A stretch of 64,000 nt of DNA, from NCBI GenBank assembly GCA_018287875.1, contig JAGVVL010000001.1, positions 4,898,001 to 4,962,000 of the forward strand. Direction: 5' to 3'. The position numbers and the translations under genes are program-made. This document shows, piece by piece, positions 45,768-56,257 of the stretch. The notes below the pieces were generated by a model, which was not told the DNA's origin, searched no databases, and saw only the letters and a list, made by a program, of their open reading frames with translations. How positions within the stretch are numbered: the first letter of the stretch is position 1; every line of letters starts with the position of its first letter. This DNA comes from Nigrospora sphaerica (lineage: Eukaryota > Ascomycota > Sordariomycetes > Amphisphaeriales > Apiosporaceae).

Positions 45768-46563
45768 TCAGGGCTTGCGTGCCAGCGCGATACAGCTGAA
45801 TCGTAAGTCCCCGCCACCGTTGTCCTTTTCCAACTTGATGATGCGCCCGAGCCCCAACTCCAGCGCGCGGGGGCTCAAGACGTCCTCGTCCGGGTTGAGG
45901 CTCCCTCGCTCAAGTGGACCTTTTCTTCCGCCCTCCAGCTCCCACAACTTCCCCTTGGCCTTGGCAAATGCGACGAAATGCTGGCCCGCATGATCCTGGC
46001 CTACGGGGACGGGTGTATCCCCGGCATTCTCGAAGGCTTTGTGGGCCCGCTCGAAGGGCTCGCAGTGGTAGAGCATATCGGCGCGCTCCGTCATCTGCAG
46101 GGGTAGGGCGCGGCTCCGGATGGCAGCCAGATCGGAACCCGGGCGGATGAAGTCGGAGGCTGGGTTCACAAGGCAGTGGAGCAGACCGATGGAGCCGCAG
46201 GCGTTGCCGATGGTCTGCTTGAACCAGATGACAGGCTCGTCAGGCCCGCACCCCACATAGTCGCCCTTTCCGGCGTCTTCGGCGCGGCGATCGCTATCCC
46301 ATGCCGGTGTGAGTGGGATGATGACCAGCAGGGCCAGGGCAGGGCGTGGGATATGGGCCAGCAACTCGGGTTCGTCCAACGAGTAGACGTCGTAGAACTG
46401 TAGCTCGGGGGACAGACCCAACTCTACGGCTAGGCCCGTCATCACCTCCGGGTTATTCTCTGCCGGCCCCCCAGTCAGCTGGCACCCATATGCGGGAATG
46501 CACCACAAGGCGCCGCCATAGGCTCGAAACCTTACCGAGCATCTGCCACTTCTTGACTTCCAT
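45768..46563 (-). CDS. Ubiquitin carboxyl-terminal hydrolase, UCH family
   Basis: Cysteine protease that removes small adducts from the C-terminus of ubiquitin (peptidase C12, Yuh1/UCHL type). Exons 46563-46536 and 46459-45768 give 239 residues, the normal length for the short UCH class. The splice joins MEVKKWQMLE to NNPEVMTGLAVELGL. Active-site residues are Gln91 and Cys97 in FKQTIGNACGSIGLLH, and His170 in GQHFVAF. The third catalytic position, Asp in LYELDG of most homologues, reads Glu here (LWELEG, Glu185), 15 residues after the His as expected. The 76-nt intron (46460-46535) is GTAAGG...CAG. Cytosolic, probably housekeeping ubiquitin recycling. Confidence 0.94.
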
Positions 46564-47388
46564 GGTGACGGCGAGCTGGCCGCGGCTGCGATCAAACACC
46601 CGTGCGATTGGCTGAATTGTTCACGGCGACACCGTAGAAATGGCTGAGCAGGAGAGGCTGGCCGGCACTCGTTCGTTGGGATGTGGGATTGAGTGGGCTC
46701 TATTTTGCTTGGAGGAAGGAAAGGAGGAAGGAGGAGGGGTTGTTCGCGGCAGCGCCAGCGCCTCCAGGCTGCCAATACAACACGCACACCCATTGACATG
46801 GGGAAAGGGAAGCTACACGGTTCCTACGTATCCCCTCGCGCCACTACCGCATAAACGCACTGCGCCGTGTATTACAGCAACCTAGCAAGCGACGGTTCCT
46901 CGGCGTGCATCCTTCCAGGCCAGGCCCGCCCCGAGAACTGCATCGATCGGCAGGACTGCTACCAGAAGTTGCCGTCGAGGCCGTGCGCGGCATTCCTTCC
47001 AAGAACGTGCACCTGACTGGAGGACAGTGCAATTGATGCTTCCGCGGATCGGGCGGGGCAACAACAACCAACTCGGGTAACCGTAGTGTATTAGGGCTGC
47101 CTATACTCGGGTAACGTGAGACAGCCAGGCGCAGGCTCACGCAGTCTTTGGTGTGTCTTAGCCAGAGCCGCTCGAGAGTCTGGGCGCTCAACAGTCTGCC
47201 TGTCGTCGTTCTGGCAGCCGAGCCTGTGGAGCATGACGGGATGTCACTGTCTATTAATACTAATACCCTCTTGCTTGCCAACTTGATACTCGATATCGAC
47301 TTGCCTCGTTCAAAAGTCACACAGAATCGGTTGAAATCACTTGCTTGCCCGTAACAAGTTATCCGAAGCCCAGTCTTGCGCCTCAAGA
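46564..47388. other. Intergenic region UCH/small secreted protein
   Basis: Divergent promoter region, 0.8 kb. A 186-codon minus-strand frame (46844-47404) has no recognisable motif and no codon bias. GC content falls towards the secreted-protein gene. Confidence 0.5.
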
Positions 47389-47879
47389 ATGACCCCATAC
47401 GCATCGTTGTTTGCCCTCGCGGCCCTCGCAGCCTTCGTTATTGCGGCACCATCGAACTACCTGGACAATTCAACCGGCATAGTCGAGACGAGAGGCTTCG
47501 TACATGTTGAATTCCGAGGCGCCGCTGGGGCCGCCTTTAGCCAATTTATCCCCATGGATGGCCAGCTGTGGCCTTTGATGGATGTTCTGAATGTACATCC
47601 TGACGTTTTGTGCGCGAACAAGACTGTTGGCTGACTGGATACGTCGCAGATTTCAAGTATCATGGTATGCGGTGAAGCAGACTGTTTCGTCAACGGAATC
47701 GATGGCGGAGAGACCAATATTCAAGGGGCAGGGCTCGTTGTCGTTGCTTCCCCTGTAAGCCATCTCCAGTGCCCCTGGCGGCTGCCCCACCACCCTTTCC
47801 GTCTCCTGGCCTCTCATCACTCTCTTGTTCTCACTTGCAGCCACCCCTAAAGCGCGGTACATATACACCATATTGGTAA
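47389..47879 (+). CDS. Small secreted protein, candidate effector-like
   Basis: Three exons, 47389-47592, 47650-47754 and 47841-47879, give 115 residues. The ATG at 47389 opens a clear signal peptide (about 1-20, SLFALAALAAFVIAAP). The mature part has family-like features I associate with small fungal secreted proteins: GRFxHVEFRGAA-type start (FVHVEFRGAAGAAFSQFIP), a DGQL turn, a Cys pair (MVCGEADCF), and GIDGGETNIQGAGLVVV followed by a short proline-containing end. Introns 47593-47649 (GTACAT...CTGAC...CAG) and 47755-47840 (GTAAGC...CAG) both keep phase. Base composition is lower in GC than the housekeeping neighbours. Function unknown; secretion and size are the only basis for calling it effector-like. 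Confidence 0.65.
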
Positions 47880-48124
47880 CTGAAGTACTGACTCGAGCTT
47901 TTTAGCAAACGCAGGTTAATATTCGGTGTCGGCCACATTGCTACTGAACGCCTAACAGGCGGTATCAAAATTTCACAAGAGATTCAGGCCTATCCTCTTG
48001 GTGGACTGGAATCACTGTATGATATGATACACACACTACATGCCTTTATTAAACTCAAGATAGCTCATCTGTACGCTCCACGCATGTTATACGATGGTTG
48101 GATGTATTGCAGGGATCTATGGGG

Positions 48125-48503
48125 CTATAGCAGTTTGACCGGGGAACAGTGTGAGCTTGATCCAAGGCAAAGCAAAAAATACCTCGGAAAATAGCCATCG
48201 CATTTTCCCCTTCTCTAGACCTGGTCGGAGCCACCCGCGGGGTATAATATCCTCGCATAAAGCAGCGAGGCCTTTCGCTGCTTTGCGAGCCTCTTCTGAG
48301 AAGGAATCTCATGGAAGCGACATATTGTACAAGCATTCCCTTGGCGAGTCCCGTCCCGCCTCTCAGCAAGGTGCAACGAAGGTTCTTCGCACTAAGCGCA
48401 AGGTTTTATGGGAGGACCGGTCGCCCTGCTCCCGCATCACTCCGGCTACATCCCTCAGCACCTGCTCTCCTAGGTCCGCAGGGATCCGGCGTCTTGAAGG
48501 CAT
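48125..48503 (-). pseudogene. Possible small gene remnant
   Basis: On the minus strand an ATG frame of 46 codons (48503-48363) starts MPSRRRIPADLGEQVLRDVA and includes LRLVRRTF, loosely F-box-like. A second, different frame (to TAG at 48127-48125) reads protein-like: EEARKAAKGLAALCEDIIPRG and later WLFSEVFFALPWIKL. No standard intron joins them in phase, so I read this as a decayed or misjoined gene. The resemblance is weak and could be chance. Confidence 0.2.
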
Positions 48504-49437
48504 CTTGAAAAACTTGGCCTTCCGTCAGGCGATTCCTCCGGCTGTTAGGCGGTTTGAGTAAAGCAGCTCAGGGGGGCACATCTTGACTTAGCTGGATCAG
48601 CGTGTCCGCTTGTATAATGGAAGGCTGAGCATGTGACCTCTTGCTCAAAACGGTCGACACTTGGTCAAGGAGCATGCCATTCCATTGCTGTCCCTTTACA
48701 ATATCTTGTCCCCGACAAAGGATAGGGTCTGCAGAACGAGATTAGCCTGCCGCCTTAGTCAGGCCGATGATATGGGGAGCATTGTCTCTCTCCGTCACAT
48801 AAACGATAGAAATTGACATATAAGCAGTCCGCGAAACCCCTGGTTTGTTCCGGCCATGTACGGCCGCCCATCCGATCCTGGCAACCGTGGCTCGTGACGG
48901 CTATCACCAGCACCACGGGGACAGGGGCTGGTAAATACCACTCCGCGCCAACTCCAAGAACCGCCGCTACTGTTAGTATATCTCACGCCCACGGGGCAAA
49001 CCATGTGTGTTGAACTCATCGCCGCTTCCGGGTGCCGGCACCAAGAAAGACGCCACGCCGTGCCCAACCTACCACAAGCAACAATCGGGATGGCGCAATA
49101 GGCCGTTCCAGACTTCCAAGGGGGTCACCAACTGCGGGAAACCACGAAGAGGTGAAGAGTTGAAGAGTTTTGGGCGCAGTATTGCGACCACTGCGCCGTA
49201 AAACAAGCGGGAGGTCTGGACCTCCAACGGCCAGGGAACGGGGCGAACCTTGCGCATTGTCGAATGGGCGATGAGCGCTTCAGTCAAGGCAAGTATTCAA
49301 CAAACCACGCTGATAAACGATCCCAACGCCACTTGGCTGACATTGGCATCTCGAAGATGGCTCCTGCCTGGATCCCTGGGCTATACTACCGGTCCCAGCC
49401 CCCCGTGGCGCTGACTTACAGCCGAGGCAGAGCGCGG

Positions 49438-49470
49438 GTCGCCCCGGTCTCGCCCCGGTCTCGCCCCGGG
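49438..49470 (+). repeat. Tandem gtctcgccccg repeat
   Basis: Three imperfect copies of an 11-base unit (cgccccggtct). Confidence 0.8.
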
Positions 49471-50654
49471 CGAACGACAAACCCAAGAAACCCACCGACG
49501 ATATGGTATTGAGGAAACGCTCTCATGCGCCCGCCAAAGGCCAAAGGAGCCGCAGTAAGCGCCCCCCGGCCTCCCGACCGATGAACAATACAGGAAAGCA
49601 GGTGCCCGCGCTCCGTCATCCTTTAAAGCGGCCGGTCGAGCCCGAGCCTGCCCTCAAGCTTCCTTCCAGTGCTATACTCCCTATCCCTGAGGGCCCTTCG
49701 TTTTCCACCCCGCGTCAGAGCACGCCAGGTGGACCGGGAGGAAGTGGTGGTCGGGGCCGTCATTCAAGGACAGAAATTCAACGCGCCACGGGGCGAACCT
49801 CCACTCCGGCATGACCCACGCCACCAAGTTCGGCGATAAGCACCGGCTTCGGTGCGTCGGGGGCCTCGGCTCTTGTACATGGCGTGTCTCAAGGAGCAAG
49901 CACTGGCTGAAAAGGCCATTACTTCGAGGCACGACTTCTAGCCGCGGCCGGCGCACGTCCAAGGCGCTGAGCCGAAACATCGCAGGAAGACCAGGCTTGA
50001 AGGGTTTGTCGAGCTGTTCACGGCCGAATCCGATTCGGAGGCTTCCTTTGCGTGGTGATGCGCGGATGATTGAGAACGGCCGTCGCGAAACCGGACAAGC
50101 CGGGTGAGTATAGCCCTTCAGTACCGCTCCTCGGTTCTGTACTTCAACATGCTGGCTAACACTGCCCCCCTCCGTACCTCGGTCCCAGCGATGTACACTG
50201 TTAAAGGACTTGAGTAGGTACCTAGGTAGGGTGGAGGGTAGGTGAATTAAGTACTGTAACCATTTCATTCTCTCTTCCATCCCGAATGCCGAATAGGGGG
50301 GCCGCTGTGGCCCTATCGCACTGTGACTCCCTGCTGGAGCCACCTCTCGTAACCTTCTTCAGCCATCCCTGCCTGTCCCCTTCTCGCTCTGTAGTTGCTT
50401 GTTCTTAGAAATCTAACGAAGGGTATAGGGTATATTCCGTGGCAATACCAGCGGCAGGGTTCAAGCTGTGTACTGCCTCCTTCGGGGTTGCTTCACGCCC
50501 CATCTCTCGTCGTCGCTGCCCCCTATTACTGTGCCTATTCAAACTGGGGCCATGACCACACGCCTGAAATAGCTTCGTCTTGTTAGCTCTTCCCTGTCGG
50601 TACCGCGGCTCGTCGGACTCGACGGCCCAGGGCTGCGGAACGCTACGGCGCCAG

Positions 50655-51370
50655 TTACTGTTTCTTCTGACCCCTATATTTCGCAATCTCTATCTTGACG
50701 GCATTTTCAACACGGCTCTGCAGCTCCCGACGGTACCCAAGCTTGAAGAGCACCTCGAGCCAGACAAACAGCGGCGCGAGGAAGATGGCCTGGAACAGGT
50801 TGTCCAGCAGAGCAGGGGATCGGCCTTCGTAGGCACCGTGGCCGATGAACTGCAAAAGCCAACAAACGATATGCGTCGAGATGGCCACCTTGTTGGTAAG
50901 AGTCGAGTCGGCGGCCATGGCAGCGTTGGTACCGGCCGCGCTGGCGAGGCAGAGAACAGCCAGTGCGGTCCCAGCCACGGGCTCGAGAAGGACATATAGA
51001 GTGCCCCAGACGAGGGCGGCGATGGTGCCCAGGTTCAGCTCGAGGAAGGGCACCGTCAGGGCGTCGGGTAGGGGGATGAGGGTGCCCGTGTTGGCCGCCT
51101 GCAAAAGCAAGGTTAGCGCCGAAAGATCCGGGGTAGGAGATTGGATAAGGCAGCAGCATTCACCATGGCAAAGGCGGAGACCAAGATCAACGGCACGCAC
51201 ACGATGTGAATCGCGACGTTGGTTGGGTGGTCATGGTAGGCACCATACTGTATACACGATCTATGTTAGTTGCCCCCCGCGCGCGCGCGCGCATTCTTTT
51301 GCGGCAGCTCGGGTTGGCGAGGCCGGGCCGGGCTTACGAAGGTGAGCTGTTTTTCCAGGTTGAGGGCCAT
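50655..51370 (-). CDS. MPO1: Mpo1-like 2-hydroxy fatty acid dioxygenase (DUF962)
   Basis: Endoplasmic-reticulum membrane enzyme related to yeast Mpo1, an iron-dependent dioxygenase in alpha-oxidation of 2-hydroxy palmitic acid from phytosphingosine breakdown. Exons 51370-51338, 51247-51164 and 51098-50655 give 186 residues (yeast Mpo1 174). It starts MALNLEKQLTF and joins to YGAYHDHPTNVAIHIVCVP, with His16 and His18. The second His pair is H115 (STHIVCWLLQFIGHG) and H126, followed by YEGRSPALLDN; these four are candidate iron ligands by family. Several hydrophobic spans (about 22-38, 60-82, 84-100, 140-160) fit a multi-pass membrane protein. Introns 51248-51337 and 51099-51163 keep phase 0. 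Divergent from RPB7. Confidence 0.92.
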
Positions 51371-52704
51371 GGCAGCAGACAGATGGCGCAAGGCGGACGG
51401 GCAGGCGGGCAGGTAGGCGGGCGGAGGATCAGCCGGGAGCATAAAACCGCTGATGCTGGTGGTTTCCGTCCCTTTTCTTTTCTTTTCTTTGCCTGGCTGG
51501 TATGGCTCCTTGGAAATAAGACAATCACGAGGGATCAGGGACTCCTATTCTTCATGGGCGGTGTTGTCATTCCGTCGGTTCGCGGGCTTAAGGTGTCGGG
51601 GAGGATTGGGCGAAGGCCTCTAGCATCCGGAGGGGGCGGAGAGATAAGAAGACTGTAGGAAGGGTGATGGCACGGAATGGATAAATTTGGCTTGCATGCG
51701 ATGCGATGCGCCGAGGTCGAAGGTGCTGGCGCTTCTCGGGGACGACGGACGGACGGGATGGTGGGGCAGGGATTCCATATGCGTGGTACTTACCTCACAC
51801 TACTGTGTAGTACCGTGTAGACCCCAAGGTACATCGCATCTGTACCTAGACGCTTGGGTCAAAAGTAGCAGGGATCGGCTCTTGAGCCGCATTCAGGCTC
51901 TGTCTCTCTGTCTCTGCTGCACGACAAACGAGGCGTGGACGACAGCAGCCAGACCGACGTCCCGTCCGATACCATCGCGAGTAGCCTTGTCTGTGCTTCT
52001 TCCTGCATTGGGATGCAGACAAGAACGAAGTGCTTCGGACAAGCAGATAATCAATTGCCCCTGGGGACGGGCAAGTTACTTCCAGTGAGCCTTGAACCCG
52101 CTGTAAAGACTTTGGACTACCTGCCATTCCCGTGTGCCATTGTCACTGGCCTGCCTGGCCTTCCAACTCCTAGGGCCCTCCCGTCCCGTTCCATCCATCC
52201 CGCTCTTTTTCTTGTACTGTCACTGCGCGCGTCCATCACCGGTCGCTCCCACTCCCACCAACAGAAGCATCATCCCCCACCACCCACCATCGTCGCCTCG
52301 AGTCGAGGGCACCCTTTTCGCCCGACAAGCCCATTCACTTCATTAGCCGCGAGGAAACCGTGTACACATACCGCACGCCTGAGGAAAAAGTCGAGCAGCG
52401 ACGCTGCCACCCCTCTCTCATCCCGGTACCTCGAAGACGACCCCCCCAACGAGTGCTGCCAACAGCATCCTCCCGCCCTCCGCGCAACATCCCCCGGTGG
52501 CCCCCCGTTGGTAGTCCACCCATCCTGTGATGGGACGGGTTTGAGTTTTGGGTGCCAAGGAGTCCACCGCCAGGTTCATCAGTCCTTGGACGCAGACCGA
52601 AGCAGAAGACGTCTGCTTGCCCTGCCGCGTCGCGTCGCATCGCATCGCGTCGCGTGCCCCATATCCGCTCGATCGCTTCCCATTGTGCTGCCGCCGCCGC
52701 CACC
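51371..52704. other. Divergent intergenic region MPO1/RPB7
   Basis: Promoters of both genes. A cgcgcgcgcgcg run lies at 51280-51292 inside the first MPO1 intron, and tcttttctttt repeats at 51474-51489 in its 5' flank. A gcgtcgcatcgcgtcgc repeat (52628-52651) precedes the RPB7 start. No additional gene. Confidence 0.55.
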
Positions 52705-53408
52705 ATGTTCTTTCTCTACAATCTCGAGCGGCGCGTAACGCTGCACCCGTCCTACTTTGGTAAGAATATGCACGAACTGGTCACGGGCAAGCTTCTCAAA
52801 GACGTGGAGGGGACTTGCACCGGGAGCTACTATATCATCACCATAATGGACACCTTCGACATCTCCGAAGGTCGTATCCTACCCGGCAGCGGGCTTGCAG
52901 AGTTTACGGTTGGGTATCGCGCCGTAGTCTGGAGACCCTTCAAGGGAGAGACGGTATGGATGCACCCGCCCGTCGGTGCGGCTCTTTGTCCTGCCTTGCT
53001 GATGATTTAGATTGATGCCGTGGTCGTCTCGGTCAACCAGCACGGCTTTTTTGCCGAGGCTGGCCCCCTCCGTATCTTTGTGTCGGCTCACGTATGTCCT
53101 TCCTTTGGCATGATTTGGGGTTGCTACTGACCGGCCCCCTCATAGTTGATCCCCGGTGAGATCAAATGGGACCCCAACGGCACCCCGCCGAGCTTTCACG
53201 ATGACGAGACTACGATCCAAGTCGGCACCCACGTGAGAGTGAAGATCATTGGCACCCGAGCCGAGGTTGGCGAGCTGTGGGCCATTGGCAGCATTAAGGA
53301 GGATTTCCTAGGGTACCTTCCCCTCCTCCCTTCCTCCTCCTCTGTTCCGTGCCCACCCGTGTTGCTAACCTTCATCGCAGTCCTCTGAGCGAAGGACTCC
53401 CTATGTAA
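52705..53408 (+). CDS. RPB7: RNA polymerase II subunit Rpb7
   Basis: Stalk subunit (with Rpb4) of RNA polymerase II, binding emerging RNA. Exons 52705-52953, 53011-53091, 53146-53312 and 53381-53408 give 174 residues, the family length. The start reads [20 protein letters not shown], and the N-terminal domain includes [18 protein letters not shown]. The S1/OB domain follows ([20 protein letters not shown], then [14 protein letters not shown]). Introns (52954-53010 GTATGG...TAG; 53092-53145 GTATGT...TAG; 53313-53380 GTACCT...CAG) are all short. The last exon adds only nine codons, so its splice was fixed by restoring [12 protein letters not shown]. No anomalies. Confidence 0.96.
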
Positions 53409-54421
53409 TCCTTTCCCTCAATGGCCGAAAAAGCCAAAACTGGCCCGAGATTTGGCGTGTACTTCTCGCATGCATGCAGAGATCAAGGCGCCGAGAGGCT
53501 GCGTATGAAGCCGGGAGCAGCCGGTCCTATAAAAGACGACGAAGAATGCATGCCTCCGCGGACTACCTTGGACCAAGACACTGGTTTGTGAGGGGCGTAG
53601 TAGCGCTGGTGAGAGATTGGCATGTCACCAGGACGGCTCCCATAAACCCCCCCTTCCCCTCGTGTTCGTCTGCCACCGTATCCTTGTTTGCAAGCGGTGG
53701 TTACGGCTACCTGCTCGTCTGCGCAGCCGCTGTGGTACAAGGGGGCCTGCTGATGCGTGTCATGGCTATTCACGAGCGCTGTGGTGGCGGCTTGCGATAA
53801 ACACCCGATCTAGTCATCATCCGGGGTTGTGGATGAGACGGTTTCTGCGACGGCCAGGGCCGGCCTACATTCCCGTCGATACCTACCTAATATATAGGCG
53901 AAGTAGGCAGCCTGGGCGGCAAGAGGGTATATTGCGCCGTTGAAAGGCGGCTTGAGGGAAGGAAGAAAAGGACCGAGTGCTAAACCTTCTGGCAAGCAAT
54001 ACCCGAGTCTTGTGTTTCCAAGCTCTATTGTCCCATCGTATATGCTGTAAGACGTACATATGGATGTACATGATGCAGCGAGCGACCCGAAGCTGCGGGT
54101 TCCAAGTGCAATATCTCACCGCTGGATGGCCTATCTCTGCCTGGTTTGCGCCAAAATATCCTTTCCAGTGTTCACCCAAGATTGGCCGATGGTTCCCGTC
54201 GGCATCCTTATCCGATGGTTGCCCGTCGATGGTGCCCAGCCGTCAGCCACAGCTGTATGGAAGACGGACAGGGTCTCTCGTGATCCTATGTATGACTGGA
54301 CGCAAGAAGTACATTACCAGCCATATGGGAAAGCTACCTCTCTGATGCAGCTGTAATAAGCAGGGCTGTAAAGCCTTGGCAGTCTGCAACAAGACGGATG
54401 TCTCGGCGGTCGTCGGGAACC

Positions 54422-55453
54422 ATGCCTAACCCCCCATCTGGCGCCCCTGGCCCTGGCCCCTCCCCCCACGATACGGCAGCCGGCCCAGCGCCACCGGCGG
54501 AGCAGTTGTACTTGACCCAAGCCGAGAGGAAGCGTATCTAGTCCCGGCTTCTCGAACGCAGCACTGTCTTTCAGGCCGTCGCTCTAGCCCTTGTCATTGC
54601 CGTCAATGTGGGTGGCGTCCACGAGGTCAGCAGCCATTTCTTGCCGAGGACGCACGCATCTTCACCGTGGGTTTCCCCTCTGTCTCCTACGCTGCACAAG
54701 CCCCTTTCACGGGGGCGTGGGCCGAGGCATTCGACGTGACCCGTTCCCGGCTAACGACGAGCGTGTGGTTGCTTTGGGTGCGTATTGTGGAGAAAATGGT
54801 ATGTCGTAGACACGCCCAATGGCCTGCTCTTACATTCCATTTCCACTTACGCGCCCTATGTGTTCGTCACGCATCTGGCACTGAATGCTTGTATCAGCAG
54901 ACGGGCAACTCGCTCGACTCTGCCATGCCTCTCCACCGAGTCCGAAGCCATTTTTGGTCACACATACGTTCCTGCTCGATTGTGACTCGACCAAACAACA
55001 GTGGACACGCCCGGTTGCCACCATCGATTCACTCTTCTCCCGTTTGTCCCCCTCACCCTGGGATGCGTGGTGGCCTCAGGCGCCTGGGCTGTCTTGCTAT
55101 TAAGGGGCAGTTTCAAGCTTTGTTGCCAGCGCAAACTCTGGGTCGGCCCAGTGGTGGCACTGGTTGCAGCCGGTGTGCTCCTGATTCCCACCGCAGCAGT
55201 CGTGACTCTCATCGTGCCCAATATACACCGAGAAAATCGACCGCCGCTACCAGTGGTACGGCTCAGATAGTATGCATTCAGGCTGCAGTTTCGTTGCGGC
55301 ACTCTGGAGCGCGGCCGTATATCAGTCACTCACCGGCATCCTCCACTGCTTCCTGGTGGCCGTAAAAAGGTCCGTGAACCGGAGCAATAGACCAATATCT
55401 CCCCCAGTCACCAGGGTAGTGACTATGAGGACGAAGGACTGTCGGTTCATGTG
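54422..55453 (+). pseudogene. Putative decayed membrane-protein gene
   Basis: From ATG 54422 a Pro/Gly-rich lead (MPNPPSGAPGPGPSPH) runs into TQAERKRI, then a TAG stop, then continues LLERSTVFQAVALALVIAVN in the same frame. Other frames add FTVGFPSVSYAAQAPF (near 54660) and two strongly hydrophobic spans (FVPLTLGCVVASGAWAVLLL near 55045 and VVALVAAGVLLIPTAAVVTL near 55160). Several frame changes and stops separate them; some could be introns. I do not recognise the family. The picture fits a multi-pass membrane protein gene that has decayed, but a badly resolved intact gene cannot be excluded. Confidence 0.35.
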
Positions 55454-56238
55454 AGACCTAGGTCACACACACGCAAAGGTCTAGGGGAGGTAGCCATGTC
55501 GGGGGTGGATTGTCGATGATCACGATAGGTAGATGGCCCAATGGGTAGGCTGCCAATCATAGAGACCTATCACCACAACATGCCTAAGGCTCTGTCAAGA
55601 TGCCTATGTTGGGTCGAAACAGCAGTTTTAGCCCCCCGGCTTCCTCCGATGCCGAAGCAGTGGCCACATCCTGCCTGCACACCTCCCGAATATCACCATT
55701 GAAGGTACAAATGAGGTGCCGCCAGCCGTGGTTGACGGATATGATCCTTAGGCGCAGGTCCTACGCCGCAGGAGAGTGTGCTTTGACGGATGGGAGCCGG
55801 GTGAAGGCACGGTTTTTGACAAAAGTGTCAAAACGATTCGAAGCTCCTTGGAACGGGAGAGTGATACTGGTACGAACGCATATGTGCTCACCCACCTTGG
55901 ACTTCTTGATGGTGATGATGCGCCTTGAACGTCACACCGGTTCACCTGCTGCGAACCACACAAGCACTTCCTGCTTTGGCTGGCTGACTACCCGTTCCGA
56001 CCTGTCCAGGTAGCCGGGGTGTGGGCTTCTAGTCCATGCAATCGCGCCACCGCGGATGCCGACGTCGCTTTCGTGATGTTCCTCCGCTGACGAATGCTTG
56101 AATAACTGGCCACAGGGCTTACCAAACCGTGGGCAATGCATCTCCCCGTCACTAGGGCGTCACGAACAATAGCTAGCCCTTAGCCAGAACGATCATAGCA
56201 TGCTGGCTACCTCTAACGGGACAGTTAGGGTAGGACAA

Positions 56239-56257
56239 CCCCCCCCCCCCCCCCCCC
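56239..56257 (+). repeat. 19-base C run
   Basis: Uninterrupted C homopolymer on the plus strand, the longest in the window. Confidence 0.95.

Larger units (their letters stand above)
47880..50654. other. Intergenic region, 2.8 kb, with ORF remnants
   Basis: Lower-GC sequence without a convincing gene. Two minus-strand fragments near 48125-48503 look protein-like and are listed separately. A ggtctcgcccc repeat lies at 49438-49470 and a palindrome-like taggtacctaggtaggg at 50214-50231. A 220-codon minus frame at 49681-50343 is unbiased and lacks motifs. Confidence 0.5.

Noticed and set aside
49681..50343. 220-codon minus-strand ORF
   Set aside because: Part of it translates the taggtacctaggtaggg repeat; no motif or bias.
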